NCBI GenBank assembly: GCA_039805725.1
Contig: JBDLTT010000065.1
Coordinates: forward strand, 1-64,000
Length of the DNA: 64,000 nucleotides
Direction: 5' to 3'
Source of the DNA: Fluviibacter sp039805725
Lineage (GTDB): Bacteria > Pseudomonadota > Gammaproteobacteria > Burkholderiales > Rhodocyclaceae
Shown here: in pieces, positions 1 to 9,456 of the stretch
Layout of the letters: each line of letters starts with the position of its first letter
Position numbering within the stretch: the first letter of the stretch is position 1
Notes under the pieces: model-generated
Told to the model about the DNA's origin: nothing
Databases searched by the model: none
Seen by the model: the letters and a program-made list of their open reading frames with translations, nothing else
Translations under genes and position numbers: made by a program

Positions 1-338
1 TCGGCATCAGCTACAAACCCGGGGAACAAGTGGCGCGTCTGAGCACCGCCATTACCGGCGTCCTACTGGAGGGCGACACCTTCCGCCCCAGCCGTCTGGT
101 GCCGATCTCTACCGTGCTCAAAGCTGCGGGTAAAGGCAACAACATTGACGGCAGTAAACCCTATCTGATGGTCGAGGCCAAGCTGGTCAGTAGTAAAACC
201 GGCAAGCTCATGGGTGAAGGCGTCTACCTGGTCTCCAGCGAGCAATTCCGGCGCGAAGTCGATTCGCCCGAAAAGTTCCAGTTGCTGGCCAACCAGTGGG
301 TGCGAGGTGCCATTAGTGTTGCTTCCGGACTACGCTAG
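1..338 (+). CDS. DUF3313-like lipoprotein, C-terminal part (5' end outside window)
   Basis: The reading frame is open from base 3 to the TAG at 336-338, so this is the 3' end of a gene that starts before the window. A GTG at 30 is in frame but only codes an internal Val. The visible ~112 residues contain LSTAITGV, then RLVPISTVLKAA, then a segment on sharing or marking the value (MVEAKLVSSKTGKLMGEGVY) and a final helix ending in a WVRGAIS run. This order resembles the C-terminal half of DUF3313 proteins, bacterial lipoproteins of unknown function. The N-terminal signal and lipobox would lie upstream and cannot be checked. No function is assigned; the family call rests on pattern memory only. 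Confidence 0.5.
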   Translation, partial: GISYKPGEQVARLSTAITGVLLEGDTFRPSRLVPISTVLKAAGKGNNIDGSKPYLMVEAKLVSSKTGKLMGEGVYLVSSEQFRREVDSPEKFQLLANQWVRGAISVASGLR

Positions 339-457
339 ACCCGCTTCCTAACGACCTCACGCCACCCAGCAAAAGGCCTCTTCAGTCCAAAAGTCTGATC
401 AGCAGTATTTGCATCAGCTACAGAGTGCCTAGGAGATCGAATGCGATTCAGCATTAA

Positions 458-1036
458 TCATCTGCAACCTTCGATTTTCGTACTATTCAACAATACTCCA
501 TTGTTATAAAACCTGTAATGCAGAGCGCCCCCTGTATTCACGAATTTAACTAACTCTGGGACCGAGCATGCGCTTTTGTATGATTGCCCTTGCAACCAGT
601 CGGTCAAGATCGGATAGTTTTCTGGTGGAACCCTAGCATCTATGGTGTGGTGGTAAACAAGGAGTGCACCGGATTGATCCACTCTTACCAGTGTGAAATC
701 TCTACCAGACCTGATCGGAAGCGCTAGCCGGACTCTCCGAGAGATGGATGCTGCTTGAGTCTCTAGTTCAGATTGAGTTGCTACTACATTCGACTGTTGA
801 AATTGCGGGATCTGATGATTCGCCCTCTGCCCCATATTTTCGATTTGCCTGAGACCATCGTGTAGATAATCTGGCGTTGGTTGACTTTGACTAAGGAATG
901 AATACGGACTCATCGCTGTAGCTAAGTCAGAACTATCTGCAACAACATCCGTCGCTGGTAATGCACTTATGGCAAATGCACAAACCAGCGTAGAAGATAG
1001 GCTCAAGGAACGCATATCAAGCTTATTTTTTTGCAT
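458..1036 (-). CDS. Hypothetical secreted protein with C-terminal paired-cysteine motif
   Basis: A 192-residue protein I cannot name. The N-terminus has a basic start and a hydrophobic stretch (SSTLVCAFAISALPATDVVA) that looks like a cleavable signal peptide, so a periplasmic location is inferred. The middle is polar and low in recognisable motifs. The C-terminus carries CSVPELVKFVNTGGALHYRF, then NGVLLNSTKIEGC. This Cys...GG..Y.Y...G.....C layout recurs at the ends of many small proteobacterial periplasmic proteins, where the two cysteines probably pair. Start choice is uncertain: Met8 is an alternative and neither has a clear ribosome binding site. Base composition is visibly more AT-rich than the housekeeping genes to the right. 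Confidence 0.6.
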   Translation of the reverse strand: MQKNKLDMRSLSLSSTLVCAFAISALPATDVVADSSDLATAMSPYSFLSQSQPTPDYLHDGLRQIENMGQRANHQIPQFQQSNVVATQSELETQAASISRRVRLALPIRSGRDFTLVRVDQSGALLVYHHTIDARVPPENYPILTDWLQGQSYKSACSVPELVKFVNTGGALHYRFYNNGVLLNSTKIEGCR

Positions 1037-1078
1037 TTTTTATGCAACAGGAAATGCATGCACTCTGATACCGTATAT

Positions 1079-1615
1079 TTATTTGGGCACAGACTCAATC
1101 GCTACGGGTTCCATTAAAACTGGCTGTTTGCTTTTTATCTTTTCAAGGACATCTTCTTTGTCGTAATCAACGGTGAAAACATGCCCTGCGTTTAGCGCCC
1201 CTCCGAGAACTCCAGCCTTCATGTCGTAATGAGCCTTTACGAGCACAATTTCCCCTGCCCGTACTTCAAGCTTGAGAGGTACGATAGTCGCCATGGGCTG
1301 TTCGACTTGTTTAATTTCATAGGTACCTGCCTTTAGATCAAGCCGCCCTACAGCCCCCTTCTCAAGGCCCTTATAGGCTATTGAGTCAACAGAGTACTGG
1401 CAACCAGCAAGCTCAGCTTTTGTTGATACCAACCAACTAGAATAAGTCTGACGCCCACACGTGAAAAAGACAGTCCCATTTTTCGCGTCTTTGCTAGTGT
1501 TAAAGAAACCCGTGGCCTGATCTGGAGCCACTTTGGTTGCCATAGGCATTGATGAGCATGCAACCAAGCCAATAACCGACACAACTAAAAGGATAGCATT
1601 TTTCATACTGAACAT
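1079..1615 (-). CDS. Putative lipoprotein of unknown function
   Basis: A 178-residue protein beginning MFSMKNAILLVVSVIGLVAC. The hydrophobic segment followed by LVAC is a lipobox, so Cys20 (Cys17 if Met4 is the start) should be lipidated and the protein anchored in the inner or outer membrane. The rest is a probable beta-rich domain with a further cysteine pair (FFTCGRQTY and ELAGCQYS) and a GEIVLVKAHYD strand. The layout recalls small lipoproteins that bind or report envelope components, but I recognise no family. It is followed on the same strand by the secreted protein at 458-1036 with about 40 bases between, so the two could be cotranscribed. AT-richer than the flanking core genes. Confidence 0.65.
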   Translation of the reverse strand: MFSMKNAILLVVSVIGLVACSSMPMATKVAPDQATGFFNTSKDAKNGTVFFTCGRQTYSSWLVSTKAELAGCQYSVDSIAYKGLEKGAVGRLDLKAGTYEIKQVEQPMATIVPLKLEVRAGEIVLVKAHYDMKAGVLGGALNAGHVFTVDYDKEDVLEKIKSKQPVLMEPVAIESVPK

Positions 1616-1694
1616 TCTGTGAATTTGTACAAGCTACTTTGTCCATCCTATCCCAAAACGAGATATTAAAAAATGGGTTTTAGCTTTTCTTACC

Positions 1695-1946
1695 ATGAAC
1701 TTCCCATGCTCAGACCAAACGATCCGTTTACGTACCAAACTGCGCAGGCTCCATCTTGCTGCTGGAGTAACCAAGACCGAACTGGCGCGATGCTTGGGGA
1801 AGCCTCAGAGCTACACTAGTAAAGCCGAATCTGGTGATTTCACCCTTGACCTACTTGATATTCGGGACTTCTGCACCGCGTACGATTTAAATTTTGCAAA
1901 GTTCACTCAGAAACTAGATGAGCAACTGACTAAGCTAATGCCTTAA
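1695..1946 (+). CDS. Small XRE-family helix-turn-helix regulator
   Basis: An 83-residue protein made almost wholly of one HTH_3/XRE domain. RLRTKLRRLHLAAGVTKTEL followed by ARCLGKPQSYTSKAESG gives the helix 2-turn-helix 3 signature, and LDLLDIRDFCTAYDLN matches the closing helices. No ligand or protease domain is attached, so it is probably a stand-alone DNA-binding repressor or a fragment of a small regulatory module. It is divergent from the lipoprotein gene at 1079-1615 and shares about 80 bases of AT-rich upstream DNA with it, so control of that gene is plausible but unproven. No toxin gene lies next to it. Confidence 0.75.
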   Translation: MNFPCSDQTIRLRTKLRRLHLAAGVTKTELARCLGKPQSYTSKAESGDFTLDLLDIRDFCTAYDLNFAKFTQKLDEQLTKLMP

Positions 1947-1952
1947 GCCGTC

Positions 1953-1990
1953 AAAAAAAGAAAAAACCTCTAAGTCTTTCAACTTAAAGG
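1953..1990 (-). terminator. Rho-independent terminator downstream of tRNA-Ser
   Basis: On the minus strand the stem CCTTTAAGT / ACTTAGAGG (1982-1990 with 1967-1975, one mismatch) encloses a 6-nt loop and is followed by TTTTTTC and seven more T. It ends the tRNA-Ser transcript. The plus strand has CCTTTTT after the same stem, so it may also stop the XRE gene. Confidence 0.7.
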
Positions 1991-1997
1991 CCTTTTT

Positions 1998-2089
<92 letters not shown>

Positions 2090-2186
2090 GAGCCCGAAAT
2101 TCTAACACGATCCGGCTACCTGTCCAGCCGGCAGCCGAGCCCAGCCATGCTAGAGTGAGACGGTGCCGTTTGGAGAAGGTTAGCCG

Positions 2187-3773
2187 ATGTCGCTCCCGGA
2201 AGCATCCCCCGCAGAAAAACACCCCCGTCTGGCAGCCATTGCCCGACGGACGCAGGGAGTTTTGCGCCGTATCAATGCGGCACCGCGTTGGCTGCTTTGG
2301 GTCAAGGCTGCGCTCTTGGTGTTGAGCCTAGTGGTAGGAGCGCTCTACCTGCTGCCGCACATTAAACCCCTCTCGCTATCGCGAGAACTGGTCGTCGGGA
2401 CCCGGGCCACCCCGACCAGCTTTAATCGTGAAAATTCGATTGATGAGTCCGGCAAGGCAATTGTTCTGGAAACTGGCTTTGATCACGACCTGGTAACGGC
2501 CTTCGCGAAATCCCTCGGCAAGAAAGTGCGTTTTGTGGTGGCCGATGATGAACAATCGCTGCATCAATTACTCGAGAGAGGTGAAGTTCACATGGCCGCC
2601 GCCTGGCTGACCCGGCGATTTGTCCAGGCCCCATCGAACCTCGATCTGATAGGTGCCGAAGACGAGCCAAAACCTCAGGCATCCCTCCTGACCGCGTCAC
2701 GACCCTATGCAAGTGACGCCCTGGTGTTGGTGCAACCAGAGAACGATATTCCACTCACGCGTCTTACACAGTTGCACAACCGGGAGGTACATGCGCTATC
2801 GGCCAATAGTTACCAACCCTGGTTAACTCAGTTGTCAAAACAAAAGATTACCCCCCGGCTTGAAACTCATGCGAACTGGACCGAGAACGATCTGCTACAA
2901 GCCGTGAGCAAAAATAAAATCAAGCTGGCCATCGTGCCTGGTACCACCTATCGCATTGGGCAAAACTATACGCAGGGAATTGATAGTACGCTGGATGTCG
3001 GACCCGAAGAGGAGATCGTCTGGGCATTTCCAAAGCGGTACGGTGAAATGCTGATACTTCAAGCCAATCAGTTTTTAATTAGTGCCGAAAAAGACGGCAC
3101 ACTCCGTCAATTGCGTGATCGTTACTTTGGTGCCGTCACGCGCTTGCAGGATGCCGACCGCAGCGGCTTTCTCGTGAAAGTGAAAACCCGATTGCCGCAG
3201 TATCTATCGCAGTTCAAACGCGCCCAGACAGCCAGCGGTTATGACTGGCGTTTGCTAGCGGCGCTGGCCTACCAGGAATCGAAGTGGGATGCTGATGCTG
3301 TGAGCAAGACTGGCGTACGCGGCCTGATGATGCTGACTGGCGACACGGCCGACCGCCTGGGCGTGCGCAATCGGCTCGACCCCTATGAAAGCATCATGGG
3401 CGGTGCACGTTATATGGATTATCTGCGTAACGAAATTCCTGCATCGGTGCCAGAGCCTGATCGCACCTGGATGGCGATTGCCTCGTATAACGTCGGCCCC
3501 AATCAGTTGAATGCCGCTCGCCGTGACACCAAAGCCATGGGGCTCAATCCGGACTCCTGGGCCGATGTCAAAAAGGCACTGCTCCAGCTCGGACAGACTA
3601 AAGACGGCGTGAAGATCCGCGGTGGCGAAGCCGTGGTTACTGCCGAAAACGTGCGCATGTACTACGCGATTCTGTCGCGTCTGTACCCCTCATCGACCGG
3701 CATTGCGTTATCGGCACCGACCCGCACCTACGGCATCAGTTCGCCGCAAAAGTCGACATCAGGTCTACGCTGA
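2187..3773 (+). CDS. mltF: Membrane-bound lytic murein transglycosylase F
   Basis: A 528-residue protein that cleaves the MurNAc-GlcNAc bond of peptidoglycan to 1,6-anhydro ends. Order of parts: a basic N-terminus and one membrane segment near residues 34-55 (LLWVKAALLVLSLVVGALYL), a periplasmic solute-binding-protein-3-like domain to about residue 320, then a lysozyme-like SLT domain. The catalytic glutamate is Glu364 in LAALAYQESKWDADAVSKTG, followed by GVRGLMMLT and the closing ASYNVGPNQLNAA motif. This two-domain plan is specific to MltF. The ATG follows GGAGAAGG with good spacing. It converges with serS, whose stop is 7 bases away. E. coli MltF is usually described as carrying a signal or lipid anchor; here an uncleaved membrane helix seems likelier. 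Confidence 0.93.
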   Translation: MSLPEASPAEKHPRLAAIARRTQGVLRRINAAPRWLLWVKAALLVLSLVVGALYLLPHIKPLSLSRELVVGTRATPTSFNRENSIDESGKAIVLETGFDHDLVTAFAKSLGKKVRFVVADDEQSLHQLLERGEVHMAAAWLTRRFVQAPSNLDLIGAEDEPKPQASLLTASRPYASDALVLVQPENDIPLTRLTQLHNREVHALSANSYQPWLTQLSKQKITPRLETHANWTENDLLQAVSKNKIKLAIVPGTTYRIGQNYTQGIDSTLDVGPEEEIVWAFPKRYGEMLILQANQFLISAEKDGTLRQLRDRYFGAVTRLQDADRSGFLVKVKTRLPQYLSQFKRAQTASGYDWRLLAALAYQESKWDADAVSKTGVRGLMMLTGDTADRLGVRNRLDPYESIMGGARYMDYLRNEIPASVPEPDRTWMAIASYNVGPNQLNAARRDTKAMGLNPDSWADVKKALLQLGQTKDGVKIRGGEAVVTAENVRMYYAILSRLYPSSTGIALSAPTRTYGISSPQKSTSGLR

Positions 3774-3780
3774 TAACCCC

Positions 3781-5067
3781 CTAGGCTGCCGCCGACAAAA
3801 CTTTGAGGCCGCCCATATACGGCTGCAACGCTTCGGGAACGCGAACGCACCCATCGGCCTGCTGGTAGTTCTCCAGAATCGCCACCAGCGTGCGGCCTAC
3901 GGCGAGCCCTGAACCATTGAGTGTATGCACCAGTTCGGGTTTGCCCTGCGCGTTACGGAAACGCGCCTGCATACGACGTGCCTGGAATGCACCAAAATTG
4001 GAACAGCTCGAAATTTCACGATAGGTATTTTGCGCCGGCAACCAAACTTCGAGGTCATACGTCTTCTGCGACGAGAAGCCCATATCGCCCGTACACAACA
4101 CGATACGGCGGTAGGGCAAACCCAGCTTTTCGAGAATGGTTTCGGCATGACGGGTCAGTGCTTCGTGGGCTGCATCCGAAGCCTCTGGCGTGGTGATCTG
4201 TACCAACTCCACTTTATCGAACTGATGCTGCCGGATCAGGCCACGCACATCACGACCACCGGAGCCAGCTTCAGAACGGAAACACGGCGTATGGCACACC
4301 CACTTGAGCGGCAGTTGTTCGGCGGGGGTAATGGTATCGCGCACGATATTGGTCACCGGCACTTCCGCTGTCGGAATCAGATAGTAAGGTTCGGCATCAC
4401 CCCGCGGCACCTGGAAGAGGTCTTCGGCAAACTTGGGGAGCTGGCCGGTGCCATACAGGCTAGCGCTGTTGACCAGATACGGCGCATACAGTTCGGTATA
4501 ACCGTGATCCGTCGTGTGCGTATCGAGCATGAACTGAGAAAGCGCGCGATGCAGCCGCGCCACCGGACCCTGCAGCACCACAAAGCGTGAGCCGGTAATT
4601 TTGGTGGCTATTTCGAAATCCATGCCATTGAGGCCGGCACCAATATCGACATGATCTTTGACCTCGAAATCAAACGCCGGCACATCCCCCCAGCGTTTAA
4701 TTTCGACATTATCTTTTTCGTCGGCGCCAACGGGGACATCGTCGCCCGGCAGATTCGGTAGCGCTGAGGTAAACGCGGTGATTTCTTCGAGTAATACGGC
4801 AAGTCGTGCTTCAGAGGCTTTGAGTTCATCGCCGAGTTTGCCAACTTCAGCCATGACGGCGCTGGCGTCTTCACCCTTACCTTTAAGCACGCCAATCTGC
4901 TTGGACAAGGTATTGCGTTGCGCTTGCAGATCTTGCGTCCGCTGCTGCAGCGTTTTACGTTCGGCTTCCAGCGTATTAAAGGGTGCGAAATCGATCGCGC
5001 CACCGCGCGTGGCCAGGCGGCGGGCAACTTCCTCAGGTTGGGTTCGGAGCAACTGGATATCAAGCAT
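3781..5067 (-). CDS. serS: Seryl-tRNA synthetase
   Basis: A 428-residue class II aminoacyl-tRNA synthetase that charges tRNA-Ser and tRNA-Sec with serine in the cytoplasm. The N-terminal ~110 residues are the long antiparallel coiled coil (TLQQRTQDLQAQRNTLSKQI...) that grips the long variable arm. The catalytic core carries TAEVPVTN, motif 2 (FRSEAGSGGRDVRGLIRQHQ) and motif 3 near the end (NGSGLAVGRTLVAILENYQQ). Length is normal. It is the last gene of ftsK-lolA-rarA-serS; its ATG overlaps the rarA stop by 8 bases, so translation is probably coupled. Confidence 0.98.
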   Translation of the reverse strand: MLDIQLLRTQPEEVARRLATRGGAIDFAPFNTLEAERKTLQQRTQDLQAQRNTLSKQIGVLKGKGEDASAVMAEVGKLGDELKASEARLAVLLEEITAFTSALPNLPGDDVPVGADEKDNVEIKRWGDVPAFDFEVKDHVDIGAGLNGMDFEIATKITGSRFVVLQGPVARLHRALSQFMLDTHTTDHGYTELYAPYLVNSASLYGTGQLPKFAEDLFQVPRGDAEPYYLIPTAEVPVTNIVRDTITPAEQLPLKWVCHTPCFRSEAGSGGRDVRGLIRQHQFDKVELVQITTPEASDAAHEALTRHAETILEKLGLPYRRIVLCTGDMGFSSQKTYDLEVWLPAQNTYREISSCSNFGAFQARRMQARFRNAQGKPELVHTLNGSGLAVGRTLVAILENYQQADGCVRVPEALQPYMGGLKVLSAAA

Positions 5068-6400
5068 TTCGGTCTAACTCTCTTAACTGGGCTAATCGTT
5101 CTTTGATACGGGCTTCAAGACCGCGATCCACCGGCTGGTACCAGGCGATATCCCGCATCCCCTCCGGCAAGTAATTCACACCGGCGGCATAAGCGCCGGT
5201 CTCGTCGTGCGCGTGCCGATAACCGGCGCCATGACCAAGTTCTTTCATGAGCCGCGTCGGCGCATTGCGCAGATGCATTGGCACCGGACGGGATTCATCG
5301 GTGCTCACAAAAGCGCGCGCCTGATTATACGCGCGGTAAGCAGCGTCGGATTTGGCGGTTGACGCCAGATACAGCACCGCATTGGCTAACGCCAGCTCAC
5401 CTTCCGGAGAGCCGAGCCGCTCATAGGTCTCGGCTGCTTGGAGTGCGATCTGCGCACCCCGCGGATCAGCCAGGCCGATATCTTCCCAGGCCATACGCAC
5501 GATGCGACGCGCCAGATAACGTGGATCCGCGCCACCGTCTAGCATGCGCACGAACCAGTACAAGGCCGCATCCGGGTTAGAACCGCGCACGGATTTATGC
5601 AGCGCCGAGATCTGGTCGTAAAAAGCATCGCCGCCTTTGTCGAATCGGCGGAGATTCTGCGCCAGCGTATTGGCGACAAAATCGGCATCGATCTCCGTTT
5701 CCCCCGCAGCACTGGCGGCAGCCAGGGTCTGCTCGATCAGGTTCAATAGTTTGCGTGCATCGCCATCGGCCACGCCAATGAGTCGTGCTTTGGCGTCTTC
5801 GCTGATTTGGGCATGGGGCAACTCGGCCATCGCCCGTTCAAAGAGCTCACCCAGCTCGTCGGCGCTCAGTGATTTGAGAACATAGACTGCCGCCCGTGAC
5901 AACAAGGCTGCGTTGACTTCGAACGACGGGTTCTCGGTCGTGGCGCCAATAAAAGTCACCAAACCCGACTCCACATGGGGCAAAAATGCGTCTTGCTGGC
6001 TCTTGTTAAAGCGATGCACTTCGTCCACAAAAAGAATCGTGCGACGTCCCGCCTGGCGGGCTTTTTCTGCGAAGGCGATGGCCTCACGGATTTCTTTGAC
6101 GCCGGCCAGCACGGCAGACAGCGCAATAAACTCGGCATCACATTTTGAAGCCACCAGTCGGGCAAGCGTCGTCTTGCCGGTGCCCGGTGGCCCCCAGAAG
6201 ATCATGGAATGCGGGTTGCCGCTTTCGAGCACCAGACGCAATGGCTTGCCTGAACCTAACAGATGGCTTTGGCCAACGACGCGCTCAAGACTTTGCGGGC
6301 GCAACTTTTCCGGTAGCGGTGCGTAGGCGGATGGCGCAGCATTCGCCGAATGCGCGATGCCGGAACCCTCAGACGCGCCGCTCAATAGGTCCACAATCAA
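5060..6400 (-). CDS. rarA: Replication-associated recombination protein A (AAA+ ATPase)
   Basis: A 446-residue RarA/MgsA clamp-loader-like ATPase that acts at stalled replication forks. The N-terminus has the PLPEKLRPQSLERVVGQ box, Walker A GPPGTGKTT, Walker B DEVHRF and sensor 1 GATTENPSFEVN. The C-terminal half carries the RarA tetramerisation region (PEGELALANAVLYLA, then HLRNAPTRLMKELGHG). No in-frame ATG lies near the lolA stop: the frame begins with TTG at 6400, and a GTG at 6394 is the more conventional choice, so initiation is non-ATG. Sits between lolA and serS, the usual proteobacterial order. Confidence 0.95.
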   Translation of the reverse strand: MIVDLLSGASEGSGIAHSANAAPSAYAPLPEKLRPQSLERVVGQSHLLGSGKPLRLVLESGNPHSMIFWGPPGTGKTTLARLVASKCDAEFIALSAVLAGVKEIREAIAFAEKARQAGRRTILFVDEVHRFNKSQQDAFLPHVESGLVTFIGATTENPSFEVNAALLSRAAVYVLKSLSADELGELFERAMAELPHAQISEDAKARLIGVADGDARKLLNLIEQTLAAASAAGETEIDADFVANTLAQNLRRFDKGGDAFYDQISALHKSVRGSNPDAALYWFVRMLDGGADPRYLARRIVRMAWEDIGLADPRGAQIALQAAETYERLGSPEGELALANAVLYLASTAKSDAAYRAYNQARAFVSTDESRPVPMHLRNAPTRLMKELGHGAGYRHAHDETGAYAAGVNYLPEGMRDIAWYQPVDRGLEARIKERLAQLRELDRNA

Positions 6401-6409
6401 AATCCATGA

Positions 6410-7042
6410 TTACTGCTTGAGAATATCGACGCCCGTCGGTGGGCTGAATCGAAACTGACTGGCAGCAACGTCACCGTTACGCACCACATTGCTGAAGATC
6501 AGTGTGGTCACTTGGCCGAAGCTATCTTCGAGAACCATGCCTTTGAGTTCGTTACCGGATAGGCCGATACGAATACGTGCAAAGCCGGTGTCGTTTTGGC
6601 GGGGTTCGGCGACTACCCATTGCGCACCCCCATGCTCGCCATCGGCCTTGAGCGTGAAACGCTGGTCGACCTCGTTATCACCAGCCAGCAATGCGGCGGG
6701 CGATCCGCCCAGCGCTTTATCGGACTTACGGACGATCACTTGTTTTAGCTCGGGGTCATACAGCCAGATACGCGTGCCATCACCCACCATCAATTGCTGA
6801 TAGGGTTTGGCAATCGCCCAGCGAAATTTACCCGGGCGGCTAATCGCCATCGTGCCTTGACTCTTGCCGCCGGTAAAACCACCGGCCGAGGTCTGCGCAA
6901 AATCTGCCTTGAGCGTACGCGTGTCCTGGAGCCAGGTTTTAAGGTCAGCAACGGCGTCTGCGTATGCTGTGCCCGCGGCAGTCATCGAAATCGCCAGCAG
7001 GCAAACACTGCTGACCTGTTTCAGATACGCGCTGACCCCCAT
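6410..7042 (-). CDS. lolA: Outer-membrane lipoprotein carrier protein LolA
   Basis: A 210-residue periplasmic chaperone that takes lipoproteins from LolCDE and hands them to LolB. The N-terminus is a signal peptide (VCLLAISMTAAGTAYADA). The mature part has the expected LKADFAQT strand, the PGKFRWAIAKPYQQL motif typical of LolA, GTRIWLYDPEL, and a hydrophobic half-barrel to the C-terminal TGVDILKQ. Length is normal. It starts 3 bases after the ftsK stop and precedes rarA, so it is cotranscribed with both. Confidence 0.95.
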   Translation of the reverse strand: MGVSAYLKQVSSVCLLAISMTAAGTAYADAVADLKTWLQDTRTLKADFAQTSAGGFTGGKSQGTMAISRPGKFRWAIAKPYQQLMVGDGTRIWLYDPELKQVIVRKSDKALGGSPAALLAGDNEVDQRFTLKADGEHGGAQWVVAEPRQNDTGFARIRIGLSGNELKGMVLEDSFGQVTTLIFSNVVRNGDVAASQFRFSPPTGVDILKQ

Positions 7043-7045
7043 AAC

Positions 7046-9373
7046 TTACTCGTCGCCAGTTCGGCTGGGCGCGAGGACTTCGCGGCCGCCACGGCCATCC
7101 ATCGACGACACCAATCCCGCTTTTTCCATGGCTTCGATCAGACGTGCCGAGCGGTTATAGCCGATGCGCAGATGGCGCTGCACCAGCGAGATGGAAGCCC
7201 GGCGATTCTTGAGAACGATTTCAACAGCCTGATCATAGAGCGGGTCGGCTTCGGCATCGTTATCGCCATCCTCACCACCCTCGCCGTCGCCTTCCGTGGC
7301 GCCGGTAAGGATGCCTTCTTCGTATTCAGGCGCACCCATCTGCTTGAGATAGTCAACGACACGATGCACTTCGTCATCGGCGACGAAGGCGCCATGAACG
7401 CGCTGCGGATAGCCGGTACCCGGCGGCAGATAGAGCATATCGCCTTGTCCCAGCAGTGCTTCCGCGCCCATTTGGTCGAGAATAGTTCTGGAGTCGATCT
7501 TGCTCGAGACCTGAAAGGCGATGCGGGTCGGGATATTGGCTTTAATGAGGCCTGTGATGACGTCGACGCTCGGACGTTGCGTGGCCAGAATGAGATGAAT
7601 ACCGGCGGCGCGCGCTTTCTGCGCCAGACGGGCGATGAGTTCTTCGACTTTCTTACCGGCGACCATCATCAGGTCGGCCAGTTCGTCGATCACGACAACA
7701 ATATGCGGCATCGAGCGCAGCGGCTCAGGCGACTCCGGGGTCAGGCTCAGCGGATTCGGAATCGGCTCACCCTTCTCGGCGGCTTTCTGGATATGGTCGT
7801 TGGCGCTGGCCAGGTTACGTACGCCCAACTTAGACATGACTTTATAGCGACGCTCCATCTCGGCCACACACCAAGTCAGTGCGTTGGCCGCCTGACGCAT
7901 ATCGGTCACCACCGGGGCGAGCAGATGCGGAATACCTTCGTAGATCGAAAGTTCCAGCATTTTCGGATCGACCAGAATCAGGCGCACCGATTCCGGCTCC
8001 GCTTTGTAGAGCATCGACAGAATCATGGCGTTGACGCCCACCGACTTACCGGAACCGGTGGTACCAGCGACCAGCAGGTGCGGCATCTTGGCCAGATCGG
8101 CGACGATGGGCTGGCCGCCGATGTCCTTCCCTAAGGCGACGGTGAGCGGCGAACTCATATTGTGATAGGGGCGCGACGACAGAATCTCGGACAGCCGCAC
8201 GGTCTGCCGTTTCGGATTGGGCAGTTCCAGGGCCATGCAGGATTTACCCGGCACGGTTTCCACCACGCGCACGGAGACGAGCGCCAGGGCACGCGCCAGA
8301 TCGCGCGCCAGATTAACGATCTGCGAACCCTTCACGCCGACGGCCGGTTCGATTTCGTAACGGGTGATCACCGGACCCGGATAGGCCGCGATGACTTTGA
8401 CCTCGACGCCAAAATCGCCGAGACGGGTTTCGATCAGGCGCGAGGTGAATTGCAGCGTTTCTTCCGTCGGCATATCCGTCGGTGGTTGTGCTGCATCGAG
8501 CAGACTCAAGGGCGGCAGCGTACCGCCGATTACGGCTTCGGGAAACAGCGGGACTTGCTTTTCGCGCTCCTTGCGCTGCGTTGCTTTGCGCGACACCGGT
8601 GCGACTGGCGGCGCAGCGTGTTCGATCAACACAGGCTCCATGGGTTCGGCGCGTTTCTGTTCGACGGTCGCTTCACGCTTTTGCGCAATTTCCTTGCCGA
8701 TCCGCCGATCCTGCCAGCTCTCGACCGCGCGCCCCCCGCCGCCGACGGCGCCTTCCAGAAACGCGCCTGTCCGTTCAAAGAGACGCATCCAGGGCAAGCC
8801 GCTGAAGGCACGCCAGCTCAGCAACAAGAGGGCAGCCACAATCAGTGTGGCACCGGTAAAGCCGAAGGTCTGGCCAATCAGCACCGCCAATCCCTGCCCA
8901 ATCACACCACCGGGCCCCATAGGGAGTGCCGTGCCACTGCTATGGAAGCGCAACGCGGCAAAGGCCGACAACGTCAACAACAATGCGAGAAAACCGCCCA
9001 GGGTTAGCCAGAGCGGTCGAGCATCCACCTCCATGGCTTCGTTCAGCGCGCGTCGACGCGTGTCCCAACCGATCAAGATCAGAACGAGCGGCAGTAACGC
9101 CCATAACCAGGCGGCCCCACCAAAGAGATAAAACAGCAAATCGGACGCCCAGGCTCCAAATCGACCCATGGGGTTCGTCACCTGCATACCACGCCCGGCA
9201 TGCGACCAGGCCGGATCCGCCGGGTTATAACCACCAAGCGCCAGCACAGCCACTAACGCGACAAAACCAAGAATGGCCCAACGCGCTTCCTGCATCAGGG
9301 CGCGAATGCGTTCCGGTAAAGTCCGGGGGCCTTCGATACGTTGGGTCAGGGGACGCGAATACGGACGGTTCAT
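7046..9373 (-). CDS. ftsK: DNA translocase FtsK (SpoIIIE family)
   Basis: A 775-residue septum-anchored motor that pumps the chromosome termini across the division plane and activates XerCD. The N-terminal ~200 residues hold four membrane helices (for example ILGFVALVAVLALGGY and WALLPLVLILIGW). A short acidic/basic linker leads to the motor with Walker A GTTGSGKSVGVN, Walker B VVVIDELADLMM and ATQRPSVDVITGLIKANIPT. The C-terminal winged-helix gamma domain (VEIVLKNRRASISLVQRHLR) reads KOPS sites. The linker is short compared with the very long one of E. coli FtsK. First gene of the ftsK-lolA-rarA-serS operon; divergent from trxB. Confidence 0.97.
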   Translation of the reverse strand: MNRPYSRPLTQRIEGPRTLPERIRALMQEARWAILGFVALVAVLALGGYNPADPAWSHAGRGMQVTNPMGRFGAWASDLLFYLFGGAAWLWALLPLVLILIGWDTRRRALNEAMEVDARPLWLTLGGFLALLLTLSAFAALRFHSSGTALPMGPGGVIGQGLAVLIGQTFGFTGATLIVAALLLLSWRAFSGLPWMRLFERTGAFLEGAVGGGGRAVESWQDRRIGKEIAQKREATVEQKRAEPMEPVLIEHAAPPVAPVSRKATQRKEREKQVPLFPEAVIGGTLPPLSLLDAAQPPTDMPTEETLQFTSRLIETRLGDFGVEVKVIAAYPGPVITRYEIEPAVGVKGSQIVNLARDLARALALVSVRVVETVPGKSCMALELPNPKRQTVRLSEILSSRPYHNMSSPLTVALGKDIGGQPIVADLAKMPHLLVAGTTGSGKSVGVNAMILSMLYKAEPESVRLILVDPKMLELSIYEGIPHLLAPVVTDMRQAANALTWCVAEMERRYKVMSKLGVRNLASANDHIQKAAEKGEPIPNPLSLTPESPEPLRSMPHIVVVIDELADLMMVAGKKVEELIARLAQKARAAGIHLILATQRPSVDVITGLIKANIPTRIAFQVSSKIDSRTILDQMGAEALLGQGDMLYLPPGTGYPQRVHGAFVADDEVHRVVDYLKQMGAPEYEEGILTGATEGDGEGGEDGDNDAEADPLYDQAVEIVLKNRRASISLVQRHLRIGYNRSARLIEAMEKAGLVSSMDGRGGREVLAPSRTGDE

Positions 9374-9456
9374 AAAGGCAGAGGGTCAATACAGCCTCCG
9401 AGCCATTCCGACAGCCGGAAATCGCCCACGAGACTGCTGAAGCAGTAGTGAAGGAT

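Noticed and set aside
6794..8134. 446-codon open frame on the plus strand
   Set aside because: It lies antisense to lolA and ftsK, both certain; no family motif, composition follows the ftsK codon pattern in reverse.
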